In this document: one piece after another, positions 11,038 through 23,775 of the stretch
How the letters are laid out: each line of letters begins with the position of its first letter
How positions within the stretch are numbered: position 1 is the stretch's first letter
Assembly: GCF_905475345.1 (NCBI RefSeq)
Contig: NC_066608.1
Location: 3,447,501 to 3,511,500, forward strand
DNA from: Vespula vulgaris
Taxonomy: Eukaryota > Arthropoda > Insecta > Hymenoptera > Vespidae
Direction: 5' to 3'
DNA length: 64,000 nt
The notes under the pieces: model-generated
Databases searched by the model: none
Seen by the model: only the letters and a program-made list of their open reading frames with translations
Told to the model about the DNA's origin: nothing
Position numbers and translations under genes: made by a program

Positions 11038-12060
11038 TTTAATTTGTTTAATTTTTTTTTTTTTTTTTAAGAAATCTTTGTCTCATGTATTTGAAACGAC
11101 TGTAATAGAACGAAATCGTTTGAAAAAAAAGATATCGCGGCAAATATCCAGCGTCGTATTTCTTTCAACAAGTTTCACATAACAATTATGATGTCAGCCC
11201 AATCTGAGATTTTTAATGGAAAGAATCAGTAGCTTGAGAACCTTGTGGAAGTTAAGTTAAGCAAGTCAATCTAAGGAAACTTGAAAACGAGGCAACGATG
11301 TGTCAATCTTGAATATTGTGCTGTAAATACAAACATATCTATCATCTTTTATGAGTTTTTCAACATATCGTACCGGAAAGACTAATTTATATACGGACGC
11401 TGACACTGTTATTATTTCAACTAACAATTTAGTTAGTAAAAATTTTAAGAACCTAAGACAATCAACAGAATTAAAAATCTATTTATTATACAAAAATATT
11501 TGTATTTTCTGATCTTTTTGTACGATTCTTTAATTCTTTCTAAGCTTCGTGTCATCATCAGTAGGTAATATTTTATTTTGAAACAAAATAAATTTCATGT
11601 AATCACGTTCACCGATCAAAAAATTTCCCTAATTCGCAAATTAAACTGATATAGACTATATCCGTTTCGACCACTGTGTATATAAAAATTTGAACGAAAT
11701 TAAATAGTATCTAATTATATAAAAAAAAATTCAACTTAATCATACATCAAAAAGAGTTTGGCATTTATTCATTTTATACAAAAATATTTTAATATTAAGA
11801 TTATATATATTTTATTTATGATTATTCTATATACATACGGAGAGATCCTTATGCATTAAATTAAGTAATATTTACGGGGACAATTTCTTTTAATTTAAAG
11901 CATACATTTAAAACGGTTTAATATCCATTCATTTTACATAATAATATTTCAATGTTAAAATAATGCAAATTATTTGACTATACTATACATAGAGATTTAA
12001 ACGCTATATTAAATGATATTTATATACAATTTATTTTAATTTAATCTTATGTTGAAACGT
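11038..12060. other. AT-rich stretch without a gene
   Basis: A poly-T run (11051-11068) is followed by moderately AT-rich DNA (11080-11420), then by an AT desert. No exon, RNA or clear repeat is seen. Confidence 0.45.
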
Positions 12061-12473
12061 TAAGCGTCATATTCTTTTCCATGTAAGAGAATAATGGGAA
12101 TAAAATTTCCATTGATCGTTTCTCTCAACGTAAGAAAGAAACGTCGACAAACGATCAGAGAAAGAGAAAAAGAAGGATGAAAAGACAGAGAGAAAAAGAA
12201 AGAGAAAGATAGTTACTAGAAAATCATGTGCGTGCTCTAGTCGAGGACAATCCTCAGATAACTGTAAAAACTTGGATAAACGAAGATGTACGCGCGAGAG
12301 AGCCTTGAACGCAGCACCGTAACACACCCACTACTTCTTTCAACCGCTAATGGAATTACCTGTTCGAGTTTACAGAAAGCTATAAACAGGGATCGTCCTA
12401 AGAACACAGGGCGTGCGAACGTAGCCTTCGAGAACGTGTGCGAGTACACATCGGCAACTCGATCGACGGTTCG

Positions 12474-12508
12474 TTGCGTGCGTGCGCGCGCGCGTGCGCG
12501 TGCGCGTG
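12474..12508. repeat. (GC/GT)n alternating purine-pyrimidine tract
   Basis: GTGCGTGCGCGCGCGCG-type alternation in a GC island (12230-12620). It is prone to Z-DNA. ORFs across it are short and repeat-driven. Confidence 0.75.
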
Positions 12509-12908
12509 GATGGCTGCGTGCCCTCTCATGCGTATGCTTTCTTGTGAGTGTAGGTGCACGCGATCCTACGGACGCAGGTGGAAATTATCATCGACTTTGC
12601 CTTCCATCGCCATAGGCAAACAACGACCTCCGATCTTCCTTTAAAGCGAAACGTGGTGTTTTTTTTCTTTCCATTAAAGGGGGAGGGAGCGTGAAGGAAG
12701 ATACTAGACTTCAGTTTTACGTCAATAGAAGATACGTAGATAGATAGAGTTCGCTCGAAGAGAAACGTTAATTAACGAACGGTATTATATATGTGTTTTG
12801 AAATATATAAAGTGCTCATTATAACGATCTAATTTGTTAAATAAAAGGAATTTTAAGAAACGTCTGCGTAATATGTCTATTATGGTTTACCATGTGTGTT
12901 AAAATTCT

Positions 12909-13087
12909 TTAGGTGGATACAAAATTTTTAAATCATTTTAAAAATCGATCACTTCTTTTCGACATTTTTTAGCCTTGTAATTGGGTTTGTTATTTTACAA
13001 TTTGAGAAAAATTAGCTTAAAAAAATAAGTCTTTCGAAAAAGGAATCGTTCATTTTTTAAATCGATTAAAAACTTTGGATACACCTA
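12909..13087. mobile_element. Foldback MITE family A, copy 2
   Basis: The left end TTAGGTGGATACAAAATTT and the right end, whose complement reads CTAGGTGTATCCAAAGTTT, are inverted repeats extending inward about 70 bases. The centre TATTTTACAATTTGAGAAAA matches copy 1. The ends resemble Tc1/mariner termini with a TA target. Confidence 0.65.
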
Positions 13088-13089
13088 GC

Positions 13090-16000
13090 GACTTTTGATT
13101 CTGTGTGTATGTATTCTAACAAAATATATCTATTTTAAAATAAATTTTAGGGAAAATATAGCTTTACACTTTGATTAGAAATTTTAATGTATACGGTATC
13201 AATATATCTATAGATATTAAAATCATCTATTACCTCTTTGAATACGTAAAAACAGCCTCATTAATACGATTCTGAAGATTTTCTTTTCAGTTTTCTTCAG
13301 TTTTTAATTTTTCTTCGATAAATTTCAGATTTAATGATAATCTAGGCAAAACATCTTAATTTAATTTAATTTAATTTAAAATTTTTATTTAATTTTAAAT
13401 CTGAAGATCGACTTAATCGAGGTTAATATGAAAAGCAATTGGAAAATTATGATTATTATACATACTGTATAAAAATGTATATGCAATTATACCAATATAA
13501 CAATCTTTTAGATTCTTTTTAATTTCATCAAAATAGATAGTTTTTTTAGAGAGCAAACTCTGTATAATGTTTTGGCTGATAAGTAATGAGAGAATTTGCA
13601 GTATTTTATACTTAATAATTTAATATAATATAATATATTGTTTGTATAACCAATATAAAAAATTAACAAAACATATAATTGCAAACTAAATTATTAATAA
13701 GAATAAACAATACTAAATGAATAATACATTATATCGTTATAATATATTATAATATGATATATTGTTTATATGCAATTGTATAATGTAAATTTATAGTATC
13801 AGGTTGACCAATAGTTTATTTTTAATATGGAAAATTTTGTCTAAATCCGAGACGTTTCTTACGTCGTTGTCGAATATTATTCCAACTTATTCTTTCTTTT
13901 ACATGTCTTGTTAAATAATGTAACTATTACTAGTTAAATATTATTAATTGTTTTTTTACAAATTTATTATCGTATTCATTTTTATCGGTTTTTTCTACAT
14001 TTTATGAGTCATGTACATTCTCTTCACATTTATGAATTTATTTATGAATTTATTCATTGAAATCCAAGTTCCTTTTTTTAAGTTAATCACTCTTTTACTC
14101 TTGTAGTTGACGAAGATGAATTTATTCATTTTAACAATCTTCTTTGTCTTCATCATCAAATATACTTATAAATAAAAAAATATATATATAATTATTTAAG
14201 TAAACTAAAAGTCCATTAATTTTCTTATCTATCTACTATTCAGTTCATAAAATCAGTAATGTAAGAAATATGTGAATAATTATATATACATATACGTATC
14301 TGTCTATGCATGAAACGTCAAGAATGATCGATAAATGTCCCGACACTCCCTAAAAATTTAAAAGATGGAGAATTAAAGAGGATTATCTCGAAGGATCGCG
14401 TAAAACGACTCAATTAATACTCATACAAGTCACACTTGAGAGAGGCGCGAAATAATCGCTAAAGATCTTTTTTTTATCGGCCATTAACCGCAAAAGACTA
14501 CGTTGTGGCTACTTAATTACTGGGGATACTTAATGAGAACATTATCCGTGTAGACGTTGAGCATGGTCAACTCTTGGCTAATGACATTCTCTTCTCTTCA
14601 CGACTAACTTCACAAGGGACGCATCCTCTTAACAGAATGGCGGATCATGAGTCAATCGAAGAATTAATCGATTAATCATGATTCTAGTTTCTTTGATCTT
14701 TTATAAATCCTTTTAATGATTTTTTCTTTTTTTTATAGAAATTTTACATAAAAACAATATTGCATAATAAGAATTTCAACAAAAATAATAAAAAAATTAC
14801 GTTGTTGTAATAGTTATATGAAATTTAATAATTCTAGATTATCAAATTGTAATTATAAATTATTAATTACATATACAAAAATTATTTTTAAAAAATTGAA
14901 TGTTTATTATATTATATATTAAATTACATTAAAGTATAATACTTATGTCGTAATATTATGATCTCATTCATTTAAAGATTAATGATAAATGTAAAAGAAT
15001 TTTTTTTTAATATGTTGATATGTAAATAAAAAAAGAGTTGACAAAAATAATCTCCTTTTGACAACATCACAGTGCCATTTTCCTGTAATATAATAGATAT
15101 ATTCTCGAATTTATTTCTCTAATATAGCGGTACCAGCAACAAGGAACGACCACTAGACGATAGAAGACCGTACAGTAGAAATAAGCGTGCATGCTCACGC
15201 GATGCTATCTACAAACTAATTTGGCTAATTCGTTTTACCTTACGATCGTATTGTCACCAAGTTCAAGCTTATAAGAAAGTATTCAAATGATCAATGAAAC
15301 GCAATTGTAATGTAAAAAGTCAACCTAATCCCAATAATCCATTTGTTAATCTCGAAAGTATGAGTTAACTTGTCTCAAAGACTTAATTTGTCCAAGATTA
15401 ACAAATAAATACAATAAATCATTTGTTTTCTAGTTTTATTAAACAAAAAAACAAAAACAAAAAACATAAAACGTTTTATTCTCTTTTTTCTTTTTTTCAC
15501 GATTTATTAAGTAAAGAAAGTATTATTTATTAATTGTATATTTCAGATACGTACATGTAGATAGATTCTAAATCTATTACATTATTTTGTCGAAAAATTT
15601 AAATTAGTTAAAAAAAAATTTAGTTTAAGAAAAATAAAATATAAATAAAATTACAAGCCAAAATATATTAATGAAAAAAATTATACTTGAAATAATAATT
15701 ATTATATAAATTACTCAAAAAATTAATCTTTCATATACTCATTATTAAATTCAGGAATTTGTTGAAATTATGCTTCAACGAAATGTAATTTGTAAAATGC
15801 AATTTAATTCTGGTAATAACCTAATATAACAATTAATTGAGTGTATATATATATATAAACAAAATTTATCTATAACCCTTAATATAACAAAATAAAACAA
15901 AAAAAGTCTTATAAAACATATACCCCTTAACGATAAATAATCCGAAGTAGAAAATTAGTCAAGAAAATATAAATCATACGATATAATAAAAATCATTGAT

Positions 16001-16140
16001 TTAAAATTTGATAAACATTTTATTTAAAATCAAAATAAACTTCATGCATTCAAGTTTACCGATCTCACAATTATATAACTTCCTAATTAAAAACTACAAT
16101 TTTCTAAAGAACAACTAACATCGAGAGTTGAAGAACAAAG
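13090..16140. other. AT desert with two GC-richer islands
   Basis: Most of this stretch is AT-rich, with a (TTTAA)n run near 13358-13380 and TATAATATAT palindromes near 13620-13790. Islands at about 14290-14690 and 15110-15300 have higher GC and homeobox-like words and could be conserved noncoding elements. No exon is supported. Confidence 0.4.
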
Positions 16141-16148
16141 ACAAATAA

Positions 16149-16216
16149 GAGAATGAAAGAAAAAGAGAAAAACAAGGAAAGAAGAAGAAAAGAAAAAGAA
16201 AGAAAAAAAAAAGAAA
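16149..16216. repeat. GAAA/AAAAG purine microsatellite
   Basis: An imperfect AAAGAGAAA-type tract. A mirrored TTTC/TTTTC tract follows at 16326-16372. Confidence 0.75.
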
Positions 16217-16670
16217 ATGAATCACCTTTCCCAGCAAATTTTCTCGTGTCTTATTTCAGAAAGAGATTGCACGCATCGTTGTTGTTATTGTTACAACGAA
16301 GGAAAGTCACGAGTAGCAAGGAATTCTTCCTTTCTTTCTTTTTTCTTTTCTTTTCTTTTTCTTCTTCTTTTGCGGAAGTGGTAAGAAAAAGTTGCGGAGG
16401 AGGAAGCAGAGAGGAAAAGAAAAGAAGGAGTGGAAATCGGGCGAACGTACGAGCGTGAACAATGCTCGCGGTTACTCGATATAGAATTTCTACGCTTGGC
16501 ATTCGCCAAGTTTAATGGTGATTCTAAACAGAGAGATGAAGGAAGGAAGAGAGAATTGAGGAAGGTGGTGAGGCAAACGTGCGCGAGGAGGAAGAGGAGG
16601 CTCACGATGTAACACCGTGGGAGCCGGCGGCCTCGTTTCACGGTTTCTTCTCCGTGAAAGTGATCCGATA

Positions 16671-16704
16671 TTATAAGAGCACTCGCGCGAGTCTCGCTAT
16701 TAGT
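16671..16704 (+). promoter_or_regulatory. Candidate TATA plus initiator core promoter
   Basis: TTATAA at 16671-16676 lies 31 bases upstream of the A in TATTAGTC (A at 16702), which resembles the arthropod initiator. Spacing is as expected for a TATA promoter. The site is in a GC island with a GC-rich downstream 100 bases. No clear coding exon follows, so the transcript is unknown. Confidence 0.3.
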
Positions 16705-16843
16705 CCTCCTCGTGGCTATCTATTCTGCTTCATAGATCTCGAGATCGTGCACGGATAGATCGCGGTCATTTGTTCAGCACGACTTGCGTTGTCCCATACT
16801 AGTTTTGTGGATTCTTTTCTTCTCCGGTTCTTCTTTTCTTATT

Positions 16844-16937
16844 TTCTTTTTCTTTTCGTTTTGATTCTTTTTTGTTCTTTTCTATTTTTTTTTGTTTTGT
16901 TTTGTGTTCTTTTCTTTTCTTTTCTTTTCTTTTCTCT
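16844..16937. repeat. TTTTC/TTTTG pyrimidine microsatellite
   Basis: A run of TTTTC units with TTTTG interruptions. All ORFs over it are low-complexity. Confidence 0.75.
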
Positions 16938-17240
16938 CCCTTTCCTACGTCTCCTTCTCGTGTTTACGTAACAACGATCGACTTTCAACGCTAATAAGAC
17001 GGAAGTTTTGTTCGTTTTCGTTTTCAAAATTTATGAAGCGCGAAGAGAAAAGCAAACGATCGGAAAGGTCAAACGTCGAACGCACGACAACGGCTAATTT
17101 CTTGAACGAAACTGTCGACTATCTCTAATGATATTTGGCGTCATTTGTAAATGAATAGATAAGTTTCACGATTTATATTATTTATTATATTGGATAAGTG
17201 ATATAACATCTATCATTTATTTAAGTTTCATTTATTCGTT

Positions 17241-17572
17241 TAAGTTTATGACTGTATTTTGATGTATTTTTCAATTACTCCGATATAAAAGTGCATCAAA
17301 ATGAAGTCATTAATTTAATATTCTGTAATTAGATTTTTTTCCTGTCTAATAGAAAATTACATAACGCGAAACTCATGGTAGTGTATTTATAATACATATT
17401 ATACTTATTAATTTAAATGTATAACTTTATTTTGATCTATTTTTCTATTTCTCCGATATAAAAGTGCATTAAAATAAAGTTATTAATTTAACACTCTATA
17501 ATTAGATTTTTTTTTCCAATCTAACCGAAAATTATATAATGTGAAACTCATAATACATTGTTAAATAATATA
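17241..17572 (+). repeat. Tandem duplication, unit about 173 bp
   Basis: The word CTCCGATATAAAAGTGCAT occurs at 17278 and 17451. The flanks match on both sides through ATTAGATTTTTTT to GTGAAACTCAT or GCGAAACTCAT. Identity looks high (my estimate by eye is above 80%). Confidence 0.75.
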
Positions 17573-18444
17573 ACTACATTGTATTAAATTTAATAATTAT
17601 GCTAAGAAAAAACTAACAAAATTAGATAAAAGAAAGTGTTTTTAAACTTTTTTAAAAACAAATGTTTTTATTGACCAAGCCTACAACTAAAAACAATCTT
17701 ATTTTTAACATTCTATGCAAATTTCAAGTCAACTAAAAAAACAAAATCATTAAGATACGTGTGCGATCGGTTAAAAATAGATAATTTCGAGAAAAACACG
17801 TTAGAATACTTTAGAATTCAAATTCTTCTCGTATCTAAAAAAAGCTATTATTTAATATAAATTTTATAATTTAAATTGCGTTACTATAACTATATTAATA
17901 TTAAATAGAACCAATACTTACCAAAAATATTAACCTTCATCATATTAAACTAACAATAAATTTTATAGGGAGGAAATGAAATAAGACAGATTTATGAGTG
18001 CGTCTATGTGTATGCGCGATTAAAGTTACAAGACGTTAGAGAGGGTTAACGTTCTCTTCTTCGGAAAGATTCGGTCACGAAGGGAAGGATTATCATGTGC
18101 CGTGTCAGAAACGATTACAAAGTTAGGAGAAACGAGAAATAAAAGGGCCCGACCCCGAATGGAGAGAGATGCTGGTTTCTGTAGACCGTAGCAACTTTTA
18201 CCGTTAAATGTTCGGAAAACGGTTTTCAGAATTTCACAGTAATAATACGCTCGTTCCGTACGCTGAGAGCGTTCCCCTAGGGTAGCGTAAACTTCTTCGA
18301 GGTGGAAAGGAAAGGTTCGAAGGAAGGAGAGAAGTTACACGGCGAAGGAGAGGCCTCGGGGCGTTTGCGCCAATGGGGCAATGAATCATCCGGTAACGCA
18401 GCTTGTCTCGTCGTTACTTTCCTTACCGATCGGCGCACGCTCGG

Positions 18445-18471
18445 GTAAGGTCAACCCGATCGTAAGGTCAA
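18445..18471 (+). promoter_or_regulatory. Paired nuclear-receptor half-sites
   Basis: GTAAGGTCAA occurs at 18445 and again at 18462. AAGGTCA is the known monomer type bound by FTZ-F1/ERR-like receptors. The pair lies in a GC island (18000-18540). Confidence 0.4.
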
Positions 18472-18579
18472 ACGCGTTTCCACGCGAACGTTCCCCAGCT
18501 CGCGGGAATGCGATATATTTGTATTCTTTATACGACTGCTCTAGAAACTTAAATCAATGAAATGAAGAACAATCGATCC

Positions 18580-19740
18580 ATCGATCGAGTTTTTATTCGA
18601 GATTTCTGCTACGAAAAATGGTTTATTATGAAAGCAAACAAAGATAGAATCGATTCAAAACAGTAATAGATACATAATGAAGATTGCTGAAATATCGTAT
18701 CATTTATATTTTCTATTTGATATAAATTTTAAAGCAAGTTAATATAGATTGATATTTAAGATATCGATATAGACATTCATCGATCGATCCAGTTCATATC
18801 TGAGATTTTCAATATGAATGATGGTTTATTATGAAATCAAACAGAGATAGAACAATGGAAATATTAATAGATAGAAAAGATTGTCAAAATATCGTATTAT
18901 TTATATTCTCTATTTGATATAGACCTTAAAGAAATATATAATATTGGAAATTATAGCGCGATATTTCAGATATGGATCGATTAAGTTATTATTCGAGATT
19001 CAAGATATAAATGATAATTCATTAAAAAACTAAATAAGAGTACGAAGATTGAAATAATAATTAATAATAGGAAAGATTAGCAAAATATCGTATCACTTAT
19101 ATTCTTTTTTTCATAGAAATTTTAATGCAAGTTAATATTTAGAATTACAACTTGATACTTAAAACATCGATAGATCGAGTTATTATTCGAGATTCAGAAT
19201 ATGGATGATTGTTTATTATGAAAGTAAACGAAGATAGAATGATTGAAATAGTAATTGTTAGGGATGGTTGTCAAAATATCGTATCATTTATGTTCTCTCT
19301 TTGATATAAATTTTAAGGAAAGTTAATATCGGAAATTATAACGTGGTTAAGACGTGGATCGATCCTGTTCTTATTTGAGATTTTCGATATGTAAGATGGT
19401 TTATTATCAAAGTAAACAAAAGGAGAAGGATTGAAATAGTAATTGATAGGAAAAATATCGTATTGCTTATGTTCTCTATTTGATATAAATTTTAATACAA
19501 CTTAATAAAACCTTGATGTATAACACACCGATATTTTTAAATATCAATCGATCATGTTCTTATAGGGAATTTTCAATATGATTTATTATGTAAGCAAATA
19601 AATATGAAACGATTCGAAACAGTAATATGTAGGAAAGGTTGTGAAAATATTATATCAATCATATTTTGTATTTGATACAATTTTTAAAGCGAGTTAATAT
19701 TGAGAATTATAGTATGATATTTAAGACATTAATACATGTT
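18580..19740 (+). repeat. Diverged tandem array, about six units of roughly 190 bp
   Basis: The anchor GATCGAGTTATTATTCGAGA and its variants recur at about 18587, 18791, 18983, 19178, 19365, 19553 and 19737. That gives steps of 204, 192, 195, 187, 188 and 184 bases. Each unit continues with an ATGGTTTATTATGAAA-like word, then AAAATATCGTAT, then TCTATTTGATATAAATTTT. Units differ by substitutions and small indels, so the array is old. It resembles a satellite monomer array with nucleosome-size period. Confidence 0.85.
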
Positions 19741-19759
19741 CAGTTTTGTTCCAAAATAA

Positions 19760-20480
19760 AATTAATTCGTTATAAGTTTTTTGATAAGAGAGTATATCCA
19801 TTCCTTTAAATGCTGTAAATTTGTCAATAAAAATAATAAAAGATAAAATTAAAAAGAGATTTATGTACTATTATATCTTTTATATTAATAACAAAAAGTC
19901 CAGTAAATAGTTAAGTGTATTACATAATAAATTTGTAATAGGATTATTTTAATCAATTAATTTAGTTAATAAGTTCATATTTACTATGAAAATACTACGA
20001 TAAAAATAATAAATATAAAATAAAATTGAATAGTTGGATTCTCATTAATATTTAATATTATTAATAACATAAATCGAATAAATAACGTAAAAAAAAATTA
20101 TATCGATCGTACTTGATTCTTTAAAATATTTACAGCGCGTATCACGTAATCTATATATTTTTGATTTATATGTCTCTATCTTAATAACAAAAAGAAGTTA
20201 ATAGTACGATTTAATTGACTGATACAGATTTGTCAATTCTCTTCAACTTCCATTGTCATACATTCTGCTGCAGAACTTGAAAAGGAAAGAAGAAAAAAAA
20301 AAGAAAAATGAAAACAACGTAATTGATCGATCGACTTTTTGCCTGATATTCTTCAATACGAATAACGCTTATTATTAAATGACGAGAATGGGAAGAAAAT
20401 GATTGGAACAATAATACTTTAGTATCTAAGTATTATCTTCGTAAAAGGTAATCCAGTTCCCAAGTATGTGGGTTTGCTAG
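19760..20480. other. AT-rich stretch after the array
   Basis: Continuous AT-rich DNA with TTAATA and AATAAT words. No exon or further repeat unit is seen. Confidence 0.45.
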
Positions 20481-20559
20481 TAAGGATGCTAGCTAGTACG
20501 GATTTCGTTCGATCGAGTATATCGTCTTTACCACAGCGTAAATCCTAGTAGAATCTTGT

Positions 20560-20648
20560 TTTGTGGTTGAGGAGATATCGCGGAGGTAGCTCTGGCAGCC
20601 GAGACATTACGAACGTAGCGTTCTCAGAGAGGACGGACGTTTTCTGCG
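20560..20648 (+). other. Possible noncoding first exon ending at a strong donor
   Basis: The sequence CTGCG|GTGAGT at 20648/20649 is a near-consensus 5' splice site in a GC island. Upstream frames contain stops and no good ATG, so the exon would be 5' UTR. The 5' boundary is a guess. Confidence 0.25.
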
Positions 20649-20659
20649 GTGAGTGACAC

Positions 20660-22390
20660 CGAACCTCCCTCTCGGCTTGGCTTGGCTTTACTCGTACTCG
20701 AACTCGAACTCGACCACACGCGGATAGGAGAACACGACCGACGACTACTCTCCCTTTCCATTGGAAACTTAAATCCCGAGATCGCTTCTCTTTTCTCAGA
20801 TAGAAGAGAAGAATTTTTCATTTTATTTTATTAGACCGCGTACGTTCGGTTATGAAAAATCACAAGTTAATGATACCAACCAATAGTTAAGCGTTCTCAT
20901 AATGCGTTGTGACTCGTCGAAGAAAATCGTCGGTGGATGATGATAGACGATTTTAACGTCGACCCCTTCTTTTTCTCATCTTCGTCCCATCGGCAAAGAT
21001 CTTTAGATTATAAATTACGATATTAATACGCGCGCTGTTAATTACCGAGAGAATCATTAATCTACGGTCACTCGTCTCCTATTATATTCGCGTACCTTTA
21101 CGAGAGACGATAATAATCATTATCCTCCTCGAAGAAGATCGGATCGATGAGTCGTGCCAGTTCGTTACATCGAGAAGAATCCTTTCGTAATCTTCAACGG
21201 ATAAAAGGATTATAGTCACCTCGAGCAATATCGATGACTAAAACGCCGTCAAATGGATTACTCGAGCTAATTCTGTTCCAATTCCGTAATGCAAAGTCCA
21301 AATTTCGCGGCTCGTTTGTCTCCCGAAAGAGAAAAGAGAAAACGCAATCGATTAATCTTGAAGCGCATCTCTGACGGCAATCCTATTCACTGACGGTTCC
21401 TTTTTTATGAGAATATAGAGAGCTATTCCTCTTTTGCCTTTCATTGATATGTAGATCATTCTCCTGACATTCGAACGTACCAAAGAAGCACTCATGCATG
21501 GTCCATCTCTATATTTTTCTTTCCTATATAACGAACGTTTCTACTTTCGAATGAATGGATCAGTAAAATCCTTCTAAGCCAGATTTATATTATAGTTTAT
21601 TTTGATTATATTATATAATTTAGAACTAAAACATTTTTTCTCTTACATAAGAAAATAAATGAAGAGTTAACAAAAAATATTTACAAAGCGACCGTTTTAA
21701 ATTTTAATGGAATTTTCCGAGTTCCTATAATTAGACGAAAATAAGAGACACGTATATTTTCTTATTTGCAATATTGTATAATGAAGATACAAAAACATAC
21801 TAAATAAATAAATTTTATGAATATTTTGTATCTAATGCGACAGCAAAGTAAAATATTTTAATAATCATCTGTGACAAAAATATTGTTGACCACTCTTATT
21901 TTTTGAGATACTTTTGAGATATTTTCTGTAAGAACTAATTTTGTAACTATTTTAATCCAAAACTGATATATACACATACATACATACATATATATGAGTA
22001 ATGATGTTTGAACAAAATTAAATTATGTGATATTCTAATCATATATGCACTGTACGATAAAGAATTTCGTAAATTTTATTTCTTCACGATTTTAACCGTT
22101 AATTCATATCAAAAATGTTTAATATTCTTATACTTACAATTAGTATACCATAAATAATATTTCTGTCGGTAATACTATAAATTGACGTTAAATCATTTTT
22201 CTTTCTTCTCTTTTTTATCGGCACGAAAGAAATTGGGTTATAAAGGATTAAAGTAATAAAATAAAAAACACGTGTTCCCTTATTATCATTCCCTTTATCA
22301 ACCTGTAAAATTCCATCAGAATAGTAGACAACCAGTTTCTAGATGTTCCTTATAAGAAAAGGACGTAAGAAGCTATGTAGCTCGAAAGGC
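20660..22390. other. GC-richer noncoding stretch, then AT-rich DNA
   Basis: Islands to about 21580, then an AT desert with a (TACA)n run near 21972-21992. No ORF here has supporting signals. Confidence 0.4.
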
Positions 22391-22630
22391 AGTAGCCGAG
22401 CAATCCTGCATTGGAATCGATGCGCCTGAAGGCAGCGACAAAGAGAGGGCTCGGAGGGCACGCGACTCGAGAGAGTGCGCGACGCCGACGGAGGGAGAGC
22501 CCTTTCAAGGTCGGCTACCGTCCAGGATTATCCGTTGGAATCCTCGATCGCACGCGTGCGCGCGCGCACTTCTCGCTACTTGAAACACCGAAGGAGTGCC
22601 AAAGAGGAGAGCAAAAGCCTCTTTGAGACA

Positions 22631-22722
22631 GACTCTCTCTCTTTTTCTTTCTCTCTCTCTCTCTCTCTCTCTTTTCTTTCTCTTTCTCTTTCTCTCCCTC
22701 CCTCCCTCTCTCTCTCTTTCTC
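22631..22722. repeat. (TC)n and CCCT microsatellite
   Basis: A long CT tract follows a CpG-rich island (22390-22620). Serine/leucine ORFs over it are repeat products. Confidence 0.85.
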
Positions 22723-23076
22723 AAGTATGGCTTGCATCGAGGTCGACCGGACGAGAGGGAGCGAACGACCGCTCGAAAATTTACATTGCTTCCCTTTTTC
22801 TATCCCTTTTTCTATACTTTCCTCTCTTCAAATATCGCGTACGTTGAATGAGACTTATGATTTCTTTGTTATTTTATCTTGTCGATTTTAAAATGAAACC
22901 TGCACTTCTGTAAATTTAGAGAAATCTGCAAATAGATTCGAACAATGTTAATTCACGTTGATATGGTAATCGTTAACTATTTCAAATAATACTTTGAATA
23001 ATCCATCGTAGGTAAGTGTTTTTGTGAATTTTGAATAAATTTTAAATGATACGTGGAAATACAATATTTTTCTTTT

Positions 23077-23380
23077 AGTTCACGAATTGAAATATATTTT
23101 AAAGTATGTTTGTTTCTTTTTTTATTCACATCCCTTATCTTCGATTATTTCGAAGAAAAAATTGTGAAAATGTCAAGGCTTATCATTGTTTTAAATAATC
23201 TTACGGAGTTTTAATTATTTCCTTCTCGTGCGAGAGTTTTCATAAATATTTTCATTTAAAACACTTGGATATATCTCGTTTAGTCCATAAATTGAAATTT
23301 TCTACCATTTTCCATCTTTGATTATTTTCATAAAAAATTTGTGCGATTACCTAGCACTGTTTTAAATATTTTTAAATATT
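23077..23380 (+). repeat. Two-copy repeat, about 205 bp apart, of a dispersed family
   Basis: AGTTCACGAATTGAAAT at 23077 and TAGTCCATAAATTGAAAT at 23281 start two diverged copies. Both continue to a CTTCGATTATTT or CTTTGATTATTT word and CATTGTTTTAAATA or CACTGTTTTAAATA. A third copy lies near 55535. Confidence 0.5.
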
Positions 23381-23392
23381 TTTAAAACCGAG

Positions 23393-23645
23393 ATTCCTCG
23401 TTGCGTTGAACCTGATATTAAATAAAAATGTTCAATTGCATACTCACGTATGCGCACCTAAGCACGTAGATTGTGATATTGATACGAAACGTAAAAATCT
23501 AAAGGAATCCGTTGATCTCTCAAATGGCTCCGAAGAAAATCATCTATTACACTTATACCATTCGGTATGTCAAGAACATAAGAAACTCTCTACGGTCGTA
23601 GTTAAAAACGTAGTTGAAAAAAGTTTCTCTTTCTTTTTCCCGTAG
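23393..23645 (+). CDS. Weak candidate terminal exon (about 83 codons)
   Basis: An open frame without an early ATG runs to TAG 23643-23645, possibly entered from a GAG acceptor at 23390-23392 behind a T-rich tract. Segments such as HVDCDIDTKRKNLKESVDLS and SVCQEHKKLSTVVVKNVVEK look like an ordinary soluble protein. Identity is unknown. The acceptor is poor, and the region directly overlaps the end of a repeat. Confidence 0.22.
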
Positions 23646-23673
23646 AATCTGAAGTCGATCGTTAGAATCCAAC

Positions 23674-23775
23674 ATGGTTGTACTCATGGTCACGGCTCGA
23701 CGACAGGAAATTATGAAAAATAATAAGCGTAGAAAAGACGGTGCGGAACGAATGCGGAGAGGAGCGTTAACGTAG
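23674..23775 (+). CDS. Short ORF, 33 aa, basic
   Basis: The AACATGG start context is good. The peptide is hydrophobic at first (MVVLMVTARRQEIMKNN) and then strongly basic. A donor-like TAG|GTATGT lies just after the stop (23779). Too short for confident annotation. Confidence 0.15.
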   Translation: MVVLMVTARRQEIMKNNKRRKDGAERMRRGALT

